Source of the DNA: Henckelia pumila
Lineage: Eukaryota > Streptophyta > Magnoliopsida > Lamiales > Gesneriaceae
NCBI RefSeq assembly: GCF_033568475.1
Contig: NW_027331840.1
Coordinates: forward strand, 248,001 to 312,000
Direction of reading: 5' to 3'
DNA: 64,000 nucleotides
Shown here: piece by piece, positions 25,332 to 36,730 of the stretch
Layout of the letters: every line of letters begins with the position of its first letter
Numbering within the stretch: position 1 is the first letter of the stretch
The notes under the pieces: generated by a model
Database searches by the model: none
What the model saw: only the letters and a program-made list of their open reading frames with translations
What the model was told of the DNA's origin: nothing
Made by a program: the position numbers and the translations under genes

Positions 25332-25613
25332 TGTTGTGAAAAAGTAAAAATTTACGATAAAAAGTAAAAACTCAAAAACTCAAAATTTATCAAATTCTAC
25401 ACTTTATAAAATTTTTCTCTCTTCACAATTGTGTTTTTCTACACAAATGGAGAGACCTATTTATAGATCTCAATTGGAGATTAGTCAAAAATTAATACAT
25501 CATTAATTACATCATCACACACTAATTTTCAATATTTTACAACTCAATTTTCAACTTTCAACCTTCAACATTCAACAATAAATAATAATATATATTTATA
25601 TATATTTTCAACA
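25332..25613 (-). repeat. LTR of the copia element (5' LTR in element orientation)
   Basis: 282 bp, the partner of 19256-19537. It contains the presumed promoter of the element. The primer-binding site with TATCAG follows directly on the inner side. Confidence 0.95.
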
Positions 25614-26443
25614 GAAAAGATATTTTGGTGTGCGAAGTTATTGTTCCAAAATATTGCATTAAATGACACCGAAAAGCGTTAAACGATAAAACTAAGAAGG
25701 ACCGATTTACTGTTCGAACTGCATGACGGCCCAGATTAAAGCCCAATTATATATAGCATAAGCCACAAGCCCACAGCGCTATTTTTTTTTTTTCAAAAAT
25801 AAATAAATAGCAATAATGCGTGGAACGATTAATTTATCCCGTAGCATTTTATAAAAGTAAAAACATACAAAGAGCAATTTACAATGATGTGACTTATGAT
25901 TAATCTGCTGAATGTTTGAATTTTTAACAAACTAAATTTTCAAAAATTGGTCAAAATGACCTGTTTATCATAATATATGATATTAAGAATTTATGATTGT
26001 GCGAGTATATTATATTTATATATTTATATAATCATCGCGCAGACTATATAATTTAAAACACGGAAAGACACAATAAAATAGTAACAAAACCTTTCGTTTT
26101 TGAGGGGATGGAATCATTATTACACACAAATTTTTTTTTTTTTTTTTTATATTTAGAGTACACTCCCAATACTTGTAGTAATAATAAAATTTGACATTGA
26201 AATTGTGTTATTATGGGAAGGGGACTGTGCAATATCAAACTAGGCATGCGATTCGAACTGCAGTTTTGAAAATCATTTCATATAAACGAGACCACCTCCT
26301 CTCTTTGTCCTTCAACTCTTAATTCTGCATCCACAAAATAAAAAGCTCAGTTGTATTTTATTAGTATTGAGCAATCACTTCAGATTTCCTATATATGAAT
26401 AATAGTAACAACAAATATTTGGGTGGAAAGAGGTACACTGAGT
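25614..26443. other. Spacer between the copia element and a small gene
   Basis: No gene is seen. It has A/T runs (near 25780 and 26130-26150). The right end should include 3' UTR of the small basic-protein gene. Confidence 0.5.
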
Positions 26444-26821
26444 TCACACCTTTCTTTTAGACTTCTTCTCATCATCACTGTCACTGCTGCTCGAGCCGCC
26501 GCTATGGCGATCTTCCCTGTTCTTCTTGTTCTTCAGGTTCTTCATGTGTTCCCGCACTTTCGGCAAACAATTTCCTTCATTCCCTTCTGGTTTTTTTACC
26601 TTCTTCGTCGTCGTCTTCTCCGTTTTTACGCCAGATTGTGCAGTCCCATTTGATGGGAGATTTTGCGTGTGATTATTTTTGACAGATTCCTGGTGATGCT
26701 GAGGAGTGAATATTTTACGAGCGGATTGTGCCATTTCCTTCACTTTGTTAGTAAAAGAGTGCTCGTTGTTATTACTGGTTTTAGTTTGCTCTGAGGGCCT
26801 GTGGCTCTTGATTGAGGCCAT
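26444..26821 (-). CDS. Small basic, Lys/Ser-rich protein of unknown function
   Basis: A single exon would encode 125 residues starting MASIKSHRPSEQTKTSNNNE. The protein is hydrophilic and rich in Lys, Ser, Asn and Glu, with no membrane segment or signal peptide. It ends in a serine-acid run (GGSSSSDSDDEKKSKRK) that resembles the phosphorylated S-segment of dehydrins and casein kinase 2 sites. There is no dehydrin K-segment, so I do not call it a dehydrin. The frame stays open further upstream, but the start at 26821 is preferred. A TATA box (TATAAAT, 26984-26990, minus strand) would place transcription start near 26955. It is divergent from nothing and sits 600 bp from the hydrolase gene on the same strand. 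I do not recognise a named family. Confidence 0.6.
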   Translation of the reverse strand: MASIKSHRPSEQTKTSNNNEHSFTNKVKEMAQSARKIFTPQHHQESVKNNHTQNLPSNGTAQSGVKTEKTTTKKVKKPEGNEGNCLPKVREHMKNLKNKKNREDRHSGGSSSSDSDDEKKSKRKV

Positions 26822-26983
26822 AGGATTAAAAGTTTGTGAAGGTAATGCTCTGGTGTTTTGGTTAGTGATATGGTTTGAAAAGATTATCTTGCATATAAAT
26901 AGTGATTCTTGGAATAAAGAGATTCTCTTACTTTGTGTTAAATCAGACTTTGCATCTACTTTTACTCGAGAAAAAAAGGGCCG

Positions 26984-26990
26984 ATTTATA
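26984..26990 (-). promoter_or_regulatory. TATA box of the small basic-protein gene
   Basis: TATAAAT in the context gggaatataaatcgg on the minus strand, about 165 bases before the chosen ATG. Position and sequence fit a plant core promoter. Confidence 0.5.
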
Positions 26991-27440
26991 TTCCCTTGCA
27001 GGTGGTTACAAATTACAATGCACAGCAATGATAGCATGTTTTAGCATCAATCTAGTTGAAACTTTATATGATTCGATGTTTGTAGTATTTCATGGGGCAA
27101 TGTGACTCACTAATTTATATATTAAGTGGAGTGTATGAGACGAAAAATGGAGTGCAAATAATAATATGATTAATGCATCAAGTCAAATTTACAAGTAGAT
27201 CAAACAGGATCACATTCCCTTGTAACTTCTCAGCAAAGAGAAAAGTTGACACTGTTTAGAAACTTAAAAATACCAAGTACAGGTTCCCTACAAATTACAT
27301 ATTAAGTTATTAATTAACATCAAAATAGAAGGTAGCCATAGTTTTTCCCAAAAGCAATCACATTAAGACCAAGAAACGTCCTTGTGAAAAGTTTGATCTG
27401 CAGGCTAATTACTGTTACATTCCAAGAGATTAGCTCTCTC
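26991..27440. other. Spacer upstream of the small gene and downstream of the hydrolase
   Basis: No gene is seen. About 27200-27440 is probably 3' UTR of the hydrolase gene. Confidence 0.5.
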
Positions 27441-30063
27441 TTACAGTACGGAAACAAACGTTGCTATTGCCTCGACAGCTTTGTTTTCTTTTTCTTCTTG
27501 ATTGGATCCAACAGACTGTAGATACTTCTTCCCGATTTTGAAAGAGTGATCGCCACCATCAATCACATGCAATGTGTTAACGCATTTCATTTTCTTCATT
27601 ACAGTTTCCAACTTGTCCAGTGGACAGAGTCCATCTTTACTACCCTTCAAGAAAAACAGTAGGTCATATGATATATCGAAGTTTGGTACAATTCTCATTT
27701 CCCAAAGGCGATAAATTCGACCAGAGAATTTAACACAACTTAGATTTAATTGATAAATGGAAAAGAAAAGTTAGAAATGAGCCAATAAACTTCTAAGAAT
27801 TTTTAACTAGTCAGCATGCATCAAAGTCCTAATTAATTTCCGAGCTTTGACATTCTTGAATTTTCATCCTATATTAAAAGCATTTCAATAGTAATCATAA
27901 ACAGAATATATGTTCTTTACCTGCACAAACATAACAGGGACGGTAAGTTGCAGAAGGGTATCATCTCGTAACGCGCCATTCGTGCCCTAAAAAATTCACC
28001 ATGTTGTGTAAGATGTCACCCTTTAGCACATGATAATTGTAGAAGGCATCACACTGAAAGACTTTAGAGAGCTAAATTCATGACACTTTTGAAACAACTG
28101 CATATCAATTTTGCTATGCTTTGATTTGTGTTATTATTAAAATCTGAATAGTTCAACAACAAAATGTTTCGCACATGGTAATACAGATCGATGGATCCAT
28201 GAGTTGATTTCAATATGACTTAGGTAGTTATATCAAACTTAAAATTTTGAGCGTAAAACATAAATACTCGAGTAATTAAGATGAAATCTTATAGCATTGA
28301 CCAACAAAATTACCTAAACCATATCAGTTTGCAGTTTATGATGCTCACATTCTTTTAAGGGTTAAATGATATGCCTTCAGTTCATCCGGATCACTCATAT
28401 CGGGACTAAAAGATACTGCGACGAAAAAGTTTATTACTGGAAATCTACAAGGCAAGACTAGATTTTGTTGATAAGAAGGGGCGCAGAAAGTGAAATAATC
28501 TGGTATCAAGCCATATGAGCATCATGAATACCCACTTAACATCAGGTTCTAAGATCATAAACATGCAGATCCATCAAGACAATGCATATCCAGGAAGCTA
28601 CCAGAAACATGCTACTAATTGATGCTTTCACAGGCATCACGACTAGGGGCAGCCACAGTTTACGTCTATGTAAAAGGGCACACTAACTGTACTCTAAAAA
28701 AGCGGCCAACCTTTAGTGGGTATCCCAAACAAATTATAGCTGAAGCAGAAATGCCACTTTCTCCAGCAACCATGCAGCTGACCCTAAACATTGAGAGAAG
28801 AGATACATGTAATTATTGGAAGGGTTCCTCTGGTGAGAATCATACATGCGAATTTACCTTGATCCCATAGATTTCCCCGCCAAGATTAATGGATGCCCTG
28901 GGTACTTAGAAGTGGCCTTCTTTACCACGTCACAATGAAAATCAACTAATTTTTCGGCCTTCGGAGGTGATCTTTTCTTGCCTCCAGAAAAATCTGTCAA
29001 CAGCTCAATCTATAATCAATGAGATATTTGGTCTGGAGCACAAAATAGTAAATCGAAAATCTATGCAGATGACAACGATTCATCAACCTTGAAATCTCTC
29101 CAACTTAGATAGATATGTATTGAAACCCTTATCCAAAATATGAGACTGCAAAATCAATAGTTTTATAGTTCAACAGGCCCCTTAGTACGGGGAAATATAC
29201 ACCCAAAAATTAATATAAAGGCATACATTTGCAAGCTGGTCGAGTATTGGCGATAAAGGCCACCCTGCCAATGAAAAAGCCCGAACTAACTGTAACACTT
29301 TAACAGTATGATCTTACAATTGTAATGTGTCTAACCTTACTCCAATACAAATATTATCACTGCAAAGACACTGAAAATCTAGTGGATGCATACACACACT
29401 TACAAGGGTAGTCAAATGTCACTACTTCAACAGCATTTAAGGCCTCGGCCAGCATATCTTTCCATCTGCACAAGATATCAAATCAAGACATAACCTTCTC
29501 AGAATTATGAAACAGGCAAGTGAACTAATCTCATTCTTTAGAGAACCCATTTTAGTTGGCAGAATATATGAGAGAACATTTTATCCTGCTTATTTTGGAG
29601 AAAATTTTTGTTTATTTTGAGTCTCCGAACTCACAAGGGATAACCTCTCGCTCATCACTCGCACACACACGGACAAACAAACCCGGAGCCATTCTGCGAA
29701 GCAAAATCCATTACTTGAAACAGAAGGCATCACAGCATTTAATGAAATATACAAAAAAAGATGCGTCACCCCGCCTGCACTTCCTTCAACAACGCGACAA
29801 AAGACACCTCATACTCCACAATGAACAAACTCATAACTCAGACAACACACAAAAATGTAGTGGATTGATAGAACCTACCTGATCATCCAATCCGACGAGG
29901 AAGGAGCACCGGCCCCATGAGCAAAGACGATAACAGGTGCTTTCTCTCCCTTCTTCTGAGTTATCGCACAAGTTTGTTCAGCTCCCTCCACTATAAGTGG
30001 TTGGCCTTTAGTTTCTTCTTCTTTAGGTTCGTTCCTGTTAATGCGCTTGCGCTTCGAAGTCAT
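27441..30063 (-). CDS. Alpha/beta hydrolase of the TEX30/KANL3-like family
   Basis: Six exons on the minus strand (30063-29879, 29465-29404, 28993-28858, 28783-28711, 27986-27921, 27644-27441) keep frame and give 241 residues. After a basic N-terminus (MTSKRKR) come the hydrolase landmarks: VIVFAHGAGAPSSSDWM with the oxyanion HGAG, the nucleophile elbow GKSMGSR (Ser about residue 123), a strand-turn GSKDGLCP carrying the acid, and DGGDHSFKI with the His. The triad is complete. The product matches the short plant proteins annotated as testis-expressed 30 or KAT8 NSL complex subunit 3 homologues (Arabidopsis At5g41850 by recollection). The substrate is unknown. All junctions follow GT-AG. An open stretch in intron 2 (29221-29276) is not an exon, because direct joining of exons 2 and 3 gives the family's YPYFSGGKK. 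Confidence 0.92.
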
Positions 30064-31800
30064 TTTGTGACACACTGTTGAAACAATTTTTTTCCGGGTT
30101 TAGTGCGACTGAATCGAATTGGAATTAGAAACCCTAGCTCGTCTGCTCCAATCCCAAATTCGCAGTCGATTTTCGCGCCAATCAAATTGGGGATTTTTGA
30201 CAAATCCACACGTGTTGCTATTGATTGCCCATTATTGCATGATGATTACACGAGGAACCTCAATCGACGGTCCGTGGTAACTACACATTATTATTATATA
30301 AATTAAAGTTTTCAAAATATTACGGCAAAATAATTATTATAATAAACACAGAATGAATATTTTAAAATGAAAATTTTATTTTTTTCGAAAAAAAATGCAA
30401 ATTTATTATTCAGCCTCTTAATTATATAGCTTTAATTTTTTAAATAAAGTAATTATGCAATAGAAAAGTTTGTTTGTAAAATTTATTTTCTTAATCTATG
30501 TAAAACTAAATAAGCTTATTTATATATTTTGAGCGTGACTAATCTATTTGTAATCTTTACTATGTTAAGGAGAGTGACGTACATTCACCGTTCATGAATA
30601 ATCACGATCATCAAATAAATATTTCTTATTTTAACTTTAATTTATTGATTATGATTACTTAATTAAAGTGCCGTTTTATCCACTGAATAAAATAAAAATT
30701 CAAAACTACTGTCTAAGTTTTTTTAATTAAATAAACACCCTTACATTTTAATTTATATGAGATTTATATATTAAATCGAATTAAATTTAACATTATGCAT
30801 ACACAAAACGCTTACTATTTAATATATACAGATATATATAAGCCACTTCACTATTATTTCATTTCATATAGCCAAAGTAACTCATTCAAAGCCACTGGCT
30901 TCTCGTCAATGGGAGAGGTCGATCTTGGGTTCAAGATCTTGCGTCGCTAAATATAACGACGGTTTTCATTAATTCGTCGCTAAACACACGTTTTTTTTTT
31001 AGCCAGAGCCAGCATATATATAGATGGTGGATAATATTAATACCGAATTAAGATGCCATTTAGGTGCTGCGAATGGGGATATATATGATTCTGCGACCCC
31101 TTCCCCTTATATCCCGTCTGCATGCAACAAGTGAATGGATTGGGTGGCTATATATAAAGAGATTCCAAGAACAAAATCAAGATATTATATAAGTCAATAA
31201 AGAAGGAAGCAAAGAATGTCAAATATTGATTAAGAAATGAATATAAATTAGGTTGTCTACTCGGTGTTCTTAGGAGCCAATCTCTGTTTCAAATTGAATC
31301 TCATTCAATATTAATTTAATTTGTTTGAAACTTTTATTTTTGCTCTCGCAATCGTGGGTACGTAGAGTAAAGTTATTTGCACTCAAGCTACTTTGTGAAT
31401 AATATTAATTATAACTATAATTAATTATACAATATCAGTATCACGTGGTCGAATGTAATATAGATTAATACATAAATTTATGATTCCATATATTTGATAT
31501 GAGATGAGACAGAAACACGTAACTAAAATAATTATTTGGATATATTAATATATTTTTAAATTGGATGGAGCGCCTCATTATTGATATCAAGATCTGGAAA
31601 TTCGATCCATTGGATAAAAAGCATATCTAACAAATTGACTTTAATCTTTTTAGCAAATCTTGGACCTTTTTAAAATAGGATATGGGGTAGGTTGTGTTCC
31701 AATAGTGCCAAAGATATGGAAACCCCACCATTCAATTTGCCGTAGAATTTTCCTTTCAAATATTATTTATTATTAGTACGCCCACCACCCCGTTTTTCCA
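30064..31800. other. AT-rich intergenic region
   Basis: No gene is visible. The left end is the hydrolase promoter. Around 30950-30995 a motif family gtcgctaaa / acgacggtt appears in both orientations, as in subterminal repeats of some plant CACTA elements, but no element ends are visible. Confidence 0.5.
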
Positions 31801-31813
31801 ATTAATCTCTCAG

Positions 31814-31834
31814 ATTATATATATATATATATAG
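31814..31834 (+). promoter_or_regulatory. TATA-like (AT)n stretch upstream of the MIR477 hairpin
   Basis: A tatatata run ending in tagcatg lies about 80 bases upstream of the hairpin, at a distance that would suit the core promoter of a microRNA primary transcript. AT repeats are frequent here, so this is a weak call. Confidence 0.3.
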
Positions 31835-31894
31835 CATGTAAGAAACTAGCCAAATATTAATTCAACCAATACGATTTATATATATACGATTTCA

Positions 31895-32035
31895 AAGCAT
31901 TGGTTGCTTCCTCTCCCTCAAGGGCTTCTGATCTTAGCTAGCTAAGGCATCTGTATATAATCACATTCATTGATGTTACCATGGATATTGGCTAAGTTCA
32001 GAGGCTCTACAGGGAGAAGGAACAAATATTGTTTT
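31895..32035 (+). ncRNA. MIR477: MIR477-type microRNA precursor
   Basis: The 5' arm (about 31911-31931) carries ctctccctcaagggcttct, which I recognise as plant miR477-5p. The 3' arm (about 31999-32020) carries agaggctctacagggagaag. Folded back, the arms pair over about 35 positions (ttgcttcctctccct... against ...agggagaaggaacaa, and ctgatcttagc against gctaagttcag), with about three mismatches and two G:U pairs in the mature duplex. The loop is about 60 bases. Location, arm length and a small number of mismatches fit a plant precursor. miR477 is reported to target GRAS-type and other transcripts, differing between species. The exact mature ends cannot be known without small-RNA reads. Confidence 0.85.
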
Positions 32036-34555
32036 GGCTACAGATTTCTGCAGTTTGCATTAATTATTAGGTGCGTGTACGTTTACGATATCTTTTCCAG
32101 GCCACGGATTTAGAGGGTTTACGACAAGCGTAAGTCTCGGGATCGGGTCTACGTAGGTTCCAGAAAAGTTAATGAATAATATTATTATACATACTGCATT
32201 GCATATATCTCGTTTTTATATACTTTTTATATATATATTTGTTGATGATATGTAATGAGATATACTTGTTCTAAAACACCAAGTTATAATTAATGAAATG
32301 AAAGCCCATACATGATACATGCATGCAATCGATTAAAGCAAAGCCCATTCAATATATATAAATGGATAAATAGTAGCTTTTGTTGATATAAATATTATTT
32401 ATAGGGCTTCTACGTACTTGGATTTTGATGATGGTTAATTTTAAACTTTTATGAGCATTATTAATGTAATGTTGCACGTCGTCCTTTGAATGAGATTGGC
32501 ATGAGTTTTTAATTATATATACTTCACACACACAAACACACACACACACACATACACATATATATAATATGTTAATCTTTGATATATATGTGACAGACTA
32601 GGAATTATGAGAAAATTGCTCCAACCACCCTTGTGAAGGTACGCATGAGCTAATACATCCCTGTGTAACGAGTTTGAACATTTAAGCTCCTATGTTATAA
32701 TTGTTTTTTTAACATAAAAGTCCCTATCCATACGAGAAAATAATACCAAATACCCCCGTGAAATAATTGAAGAGCTAATAACTCCTGTGTTTCGACAAAA
32801 TATATTTTTTTCGCTGAAATTTTTTTACATATCATTTTATTTTTTTAAAATAATCACAGTTTTTTTTTTATGTAGCTAATATAAGATAATATAATATAAT
32901 CATAACATAAGAATTGATTGATATTTGTACGATTTAAGTGATAATAAATAAATAAATAAATCCTTGCACAACAAATTTGATGGATCGAAATATATAATAT
33001 ATCAATTGATAAAATGATAGAGTATTATTTTTAAATGGATATATTTTTTGTTTTTTAATATATATTTTAGACAAAATATATTTTAAGAAGAATGAGCTAA
33101 AAAAAATATAACACATGGGTTCATTTGCTCAAATCCATTGCACAAAGGGGTTAATTTTTTTTTTTTTTAATAATTTCACGGGCATATTTTTTGCTATTTT
33201 CTCTAGGAATTATATATGTATATTCAGAGTGGTCGTCATGTTAAGTTGCTCTTTCAAAAAAAAATAAAAATCATGTTAAGTTGCTCACACGAGCGCAATT
33301 AAGAGTGAAGGTGAAGAAGTCAAAAGTACCATGCATATATATAATATTTGCACATTGCGAGCCATGCATTTAATTAAATATAATTTAATGAGCAAGTATA
33401 TGTTATATTATATTTCTTTAGTAAATGAATTAATAGAGCATGAAAAAAATCCACACTCCAGTTATCACTGACTCAATAGCCAGGGACGTGCACATAGGAT
33501 CTGGAAGTTTTAGTTTACTGATCTGTATGTCAAACGACACCCACCTATATTATATTGTATTATATTATATTTTTACCTAAATAAATTACCCTAATGACTA
33601 GAAATTATATAATAAGAATTAATAATACCGGCCCCCCCCACGTTAACCTAATGAGTCTAACATGATTAAACTTAATTAATTAGATCCAAATCTTGAACAA
33701 AATAACCCAATTAACGAATACCTTAGTCTTTTGCCAGCTATTATATAGTAAATATTATATTGAATTTGTTAAAGTATGTCGTCTCTTGCATGAGTATGTA
33801 GCTTCGGATTCAACTTGTCTTGTCATAATTTAGGGTATACCACTAAATAATCAAGCCGCACATTGACCAAAAAACTAGCAAGAGAAAGATAGTCAATTCT
33901 CTTAATTAGCTTAAAAAAAATTCAAATATATATATTTTAAACTATTATTACTTCTTCTTTTTTAAAGAATACTCACACACACAACTGATCATTTTTTACC
34001 AGTTCAAAGAACACATTTAAAAAAAAAGGCGTGGGAGTGAAATTAATTAGGACATTAATGACAAAATCTGTTAGAAAATAATTAATATATATAGTTCATG
34101 TGGGGATATATATGGAAAAATAAAAAAGTGGGGACATGAAAAATTGAAAATGATGTGTAGTTTAAAATTGCATCATTGCATGTGATGTGGGCAATAGTAG
34201 GAGCAGGAAGAGGACCCCCCACGAAGGAAAAAAAAAAAAAAAAAGGAAGAAAAATGGCAGCCTTTTTCGTTTCGAACTTTGTTGAAAAATGGAAGCACAG
34301 TGGGAGTAATGGTGTCTTGTTCTCCTTGTAACCTTAACTATATAAAGTGTGATTCTGAAAATGCGATTGTACATGAAATATTGTATCACATCCCGTATTG
34401 ATATGACCATATTTGTTTGATGCTAAGCTTCAACAACAGACTCATTGCTTAGCTAGCTGCAGGAATCTGCCCTTTTTCTTCTCTCTTAATTTCTTTTTTA
34501 CCCTTTAATTTGTCCATTGCGGATCATGCCGATCGACGGCTCTCCATTTTCTTTA
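32036..34555. other. AT-rich intergenic region with simple repeats
   Basis: No gene is seen. It holds a (CA)n tract at about 32528-32556 and many A/T runs. 32605-33210 contains a repeated motif set described separately. Confidence 0.5.
32605..33210. repeat. Possible degenerate fold-back (MITE-like) element(s)
   Basis: The motif gagaaaat...cc(c)gtgaa occurs at 32608 and again at 32738 in the same orientation, and inverted at 33165-33206 (cacgggcatattttttgctattttctc). The inverted pair 32738/33206 could be the ends of an old non-autonomous element of about 470 bp. No target duplication is evident and the pairing is imperfect. Confidence 0.4.
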
Positions 34556-34868
34556 GGGAAAATTGCAAATTTAGTCCTGTATGTTTGTCACTTTGCGATT
34601 TTGGTCCTTTATGTTTTCACATTTCAGTTTTAGTCCTGTATGTTTCGATTTTTGGCAATTTCGGTCCTTTTTCTTCGAAAATGCTGACGTGGCACTGTAC
34701 ACGTCAGCTCCACATCAGCATTGAATTGGTGCCACGTCAGCGCCACATCGGAAAAAGGACTAAAATTGCCAAAAAAATAAAGATAGCGGACTAAAACTGC
34801 AATCTGAAAATATAAAGGACCAAAATCGCAAAGTGACAAACATACAGGACCAAAAAAGCAATTTTCCC
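34556..34868. mobile_element. Mutator-like MITE with 9-bp target site duplication
   Basis: A 313-bp fold-back element begins GGGAAAATTGC and ends GCAATTTTCCC. The inverted repeats extend for about 130 bp at each side, nearly to the centre, with landmarks tttgtcactttgcgattttg and caaaatcgcaaagtgacaaa. Both sides are flanked by the same nine bases, TTTTCTTTA (34547-34555 and 34869-34877), a perfect duplication. Nine-base duplications and long inverted repeats are the mark of Mutator-like elements. No transposase is encoded. Confidence 0.88.
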
Positions 34869-36730
34869 TTTTCTTTATTTTCTACCCAGCTAGCTAGGGC
34901 CTAGGCGTCATTTTTATCATATATATGTAATAACGGAAATGAAACTTTAGATTTCATAAAAATGTTGCAAATATTTGCCTCCAACCCGGCCACCATCCTC
35001 GCGGTGTGGCATAGACTTAGATCGAATCCACCTTAAAACAAAAATATCTTGCATAATTTTCAAATTCAATTGATCGCCCTATTGCTAGATCTAGCACCGG
35101 TTTTGTACGCATTATTCCTTTCTTGATTACTAGTGAAGACTTTGCAACGTACATGGCAAGTCCTCTTCAATAAAATATTTTTAAATTTATAATTGTACTC
35201 AAAATTCATAAAAGAATTTGCTTCAGAATACTTGAACCTATATATCAATAATTAAAGCACACCAATTAGTTTTGTGTGTGTGTGTGTGTTTTTTTTTTTT
35301 TTCAGCTCTATATATATATATTTTAAGTTTATAATTTATCTATTCATTTTAATTTTTTCTACGGTGCATATGTGCATCGGAAAATGAACGTGTAATTTTT
35401 TCAATTTTAGTCAATTTTCATTTGAGTGCATGTGTGCATCGAAAAATGAACGTATCATCGAAAAATGATGACTACAAATAAAAAATGTGCAATTACAAGA
35501 CCGAAAATGAAATTGATTTCCCAGGCATTTTTATTACTTCATATGTTGATTTTATCCTGGTGATGGTTGCTAGAATAATATCGGGAGTTTGTGTGTCTTG
35601 TACGTACATGCAAGTGGAGGTTTGATATCGATTAATTGGAATATAAAGTGATACGATTAATTACAATGAGTATAATATTGGGATATGAAATGTTTTTCTT
35701 AATTAGGAAAACTTTGGGCCCATATTATATTTTACATGATAAATTATAAAAATAACATTGAATCGAATTATATTTCTTTTATTTTTTTAATTACCCTTGA
35801 AAATGAAAAATGTCATCCTCGAAGGTATAACCTTACATCAAGCATGATTATTTTAACTGAATCTTCCAATTTAAAATTTTAAATGCATATTTTATAAGAC
35901 TGCGGACGTTCATGCAAGTTTTAAAATTAAATAGAAATATAAATAAATACATTTTTGAGGAGAAAATATAAATAAAAATTAGGTTATCAATACAACGTAC
36001 ACTTTATTGATGGAATCAGTTCTTGATTTGATTCGGTAAGATTAGATTCATATTCTACAAATTGACATGCCAAATTTGAACTTCACGGGCCGGGGTTGAA
36101 AAAAAAAAATTCAATATTTACTTCAGAGTTTTTATTTTAAATTTTTAAATCTCAGATTAACCAGAGGAAAGAGATAATATTTTAAGTAGATCTAAAATCA
36201 AGAAAGCGAATATTAAAAACAATATTATATATCAATTAGTGATAACAATGAACAACATACAATATATATACGTACATGATCGTCCTTGTATTAACACATT
36301 ACAGTTTGATGTTTTCGAAATATAAATAGTTTTTTTTTTTTTGAAAATTAGAAATATAAATAGTTAATTAAATATACAAAAACATGGAGAAACATGTACC
36401 GCTGCCATTTATTTTTTTTTATATATATATATACGAGTTACGATCGGATAAAATGATCAGTATGTAGTGTCAAGAAACGCTAGCTAATTACACAATATAA
36501 TTAATTAATCAATCCCAAGTCTTCGTAGACCATAATCACAAGATCCAATAGCTTACATTACACGACATTGTTTGAAAATTGGGAGGAAGTTGTATAATAA
36601 TATTATAAACCCAACTTCTTTTAATTTCATCGATAAAACTTCTTAACAATAGCATTTGAAATTGCCATTTTTGGTAATAATAATAAAAATATATATCAAT
36701 ACTCAATGGGCCTTGCTCTCATAATTCAAT
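34869..36730. other. AT-rich intergenic region
   Basis: No gene is seen. It contains a (GT)n/(T)n tract at about 35272-35302 and a short duplicated motif gtgcatcg.aaaatgaacgt near 35370 and 35437. The right end should be 3' UTR of the I9 gene. Confidence 0.5.

Larger units (their letters stand above)
19256..25613 (-). mobile_element. Ty1/copia LTR retrotransposon, full-length layout, minus orientation
   Basis: A 6.36-kb element is bounded by two 282-bp LTRs that begin TGTTG and end CAACA. Read on the minus strand, the order is LTR, leader with a TATCAG-containing primer-binding site just inside the right LTR (about 25315-25331), gag, protease, integrase, reverse transcriptase, RNase H, polypurine tract (about 19538-19548), LTR. 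Gag (about 23.3-24.35 kb) has a basic Gly/Arg tract and a CCHC zinc knuckle near 23.48 kb. Integrase, with its HHCC zinc region, lies around 22.0-22.8 kb. Reverse transcriptase with the YVDDL motif is around 20.6-21.3 kb, and RNase H around 19.8-20.2 kb. The order integrase before reverse transcriptase is diagnostic of copia. The coding part is not one open frame: it looks broken in about two places. LTRs are nearly identical, so insertion is recent. It lies between genes. Lineage within copia is not assigned. Confidence 0.95.

Noticed and set aside
29221-29276. Open stretch WPLSPILDQL between hydrolase exons 2 and 3, with an AG in front
   Set aside because: Including it disrupts the family sequence; exon 2 joined straight to exon 3 gives YPYFSGGKK with correct phase and the known protein pattern.
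30880-31000. A second microRNA hairpin (gcttctcgtcaatgggagagg region)
   Set aside because: Short palindromes are present but no long arm pairing and no known microRNA sequence.
34510-34839. Open frames of 94 and 69 codons on both strands
   Set aside because: They are mirror images caused by the long inverted repeats of the Mutator-like MITE.
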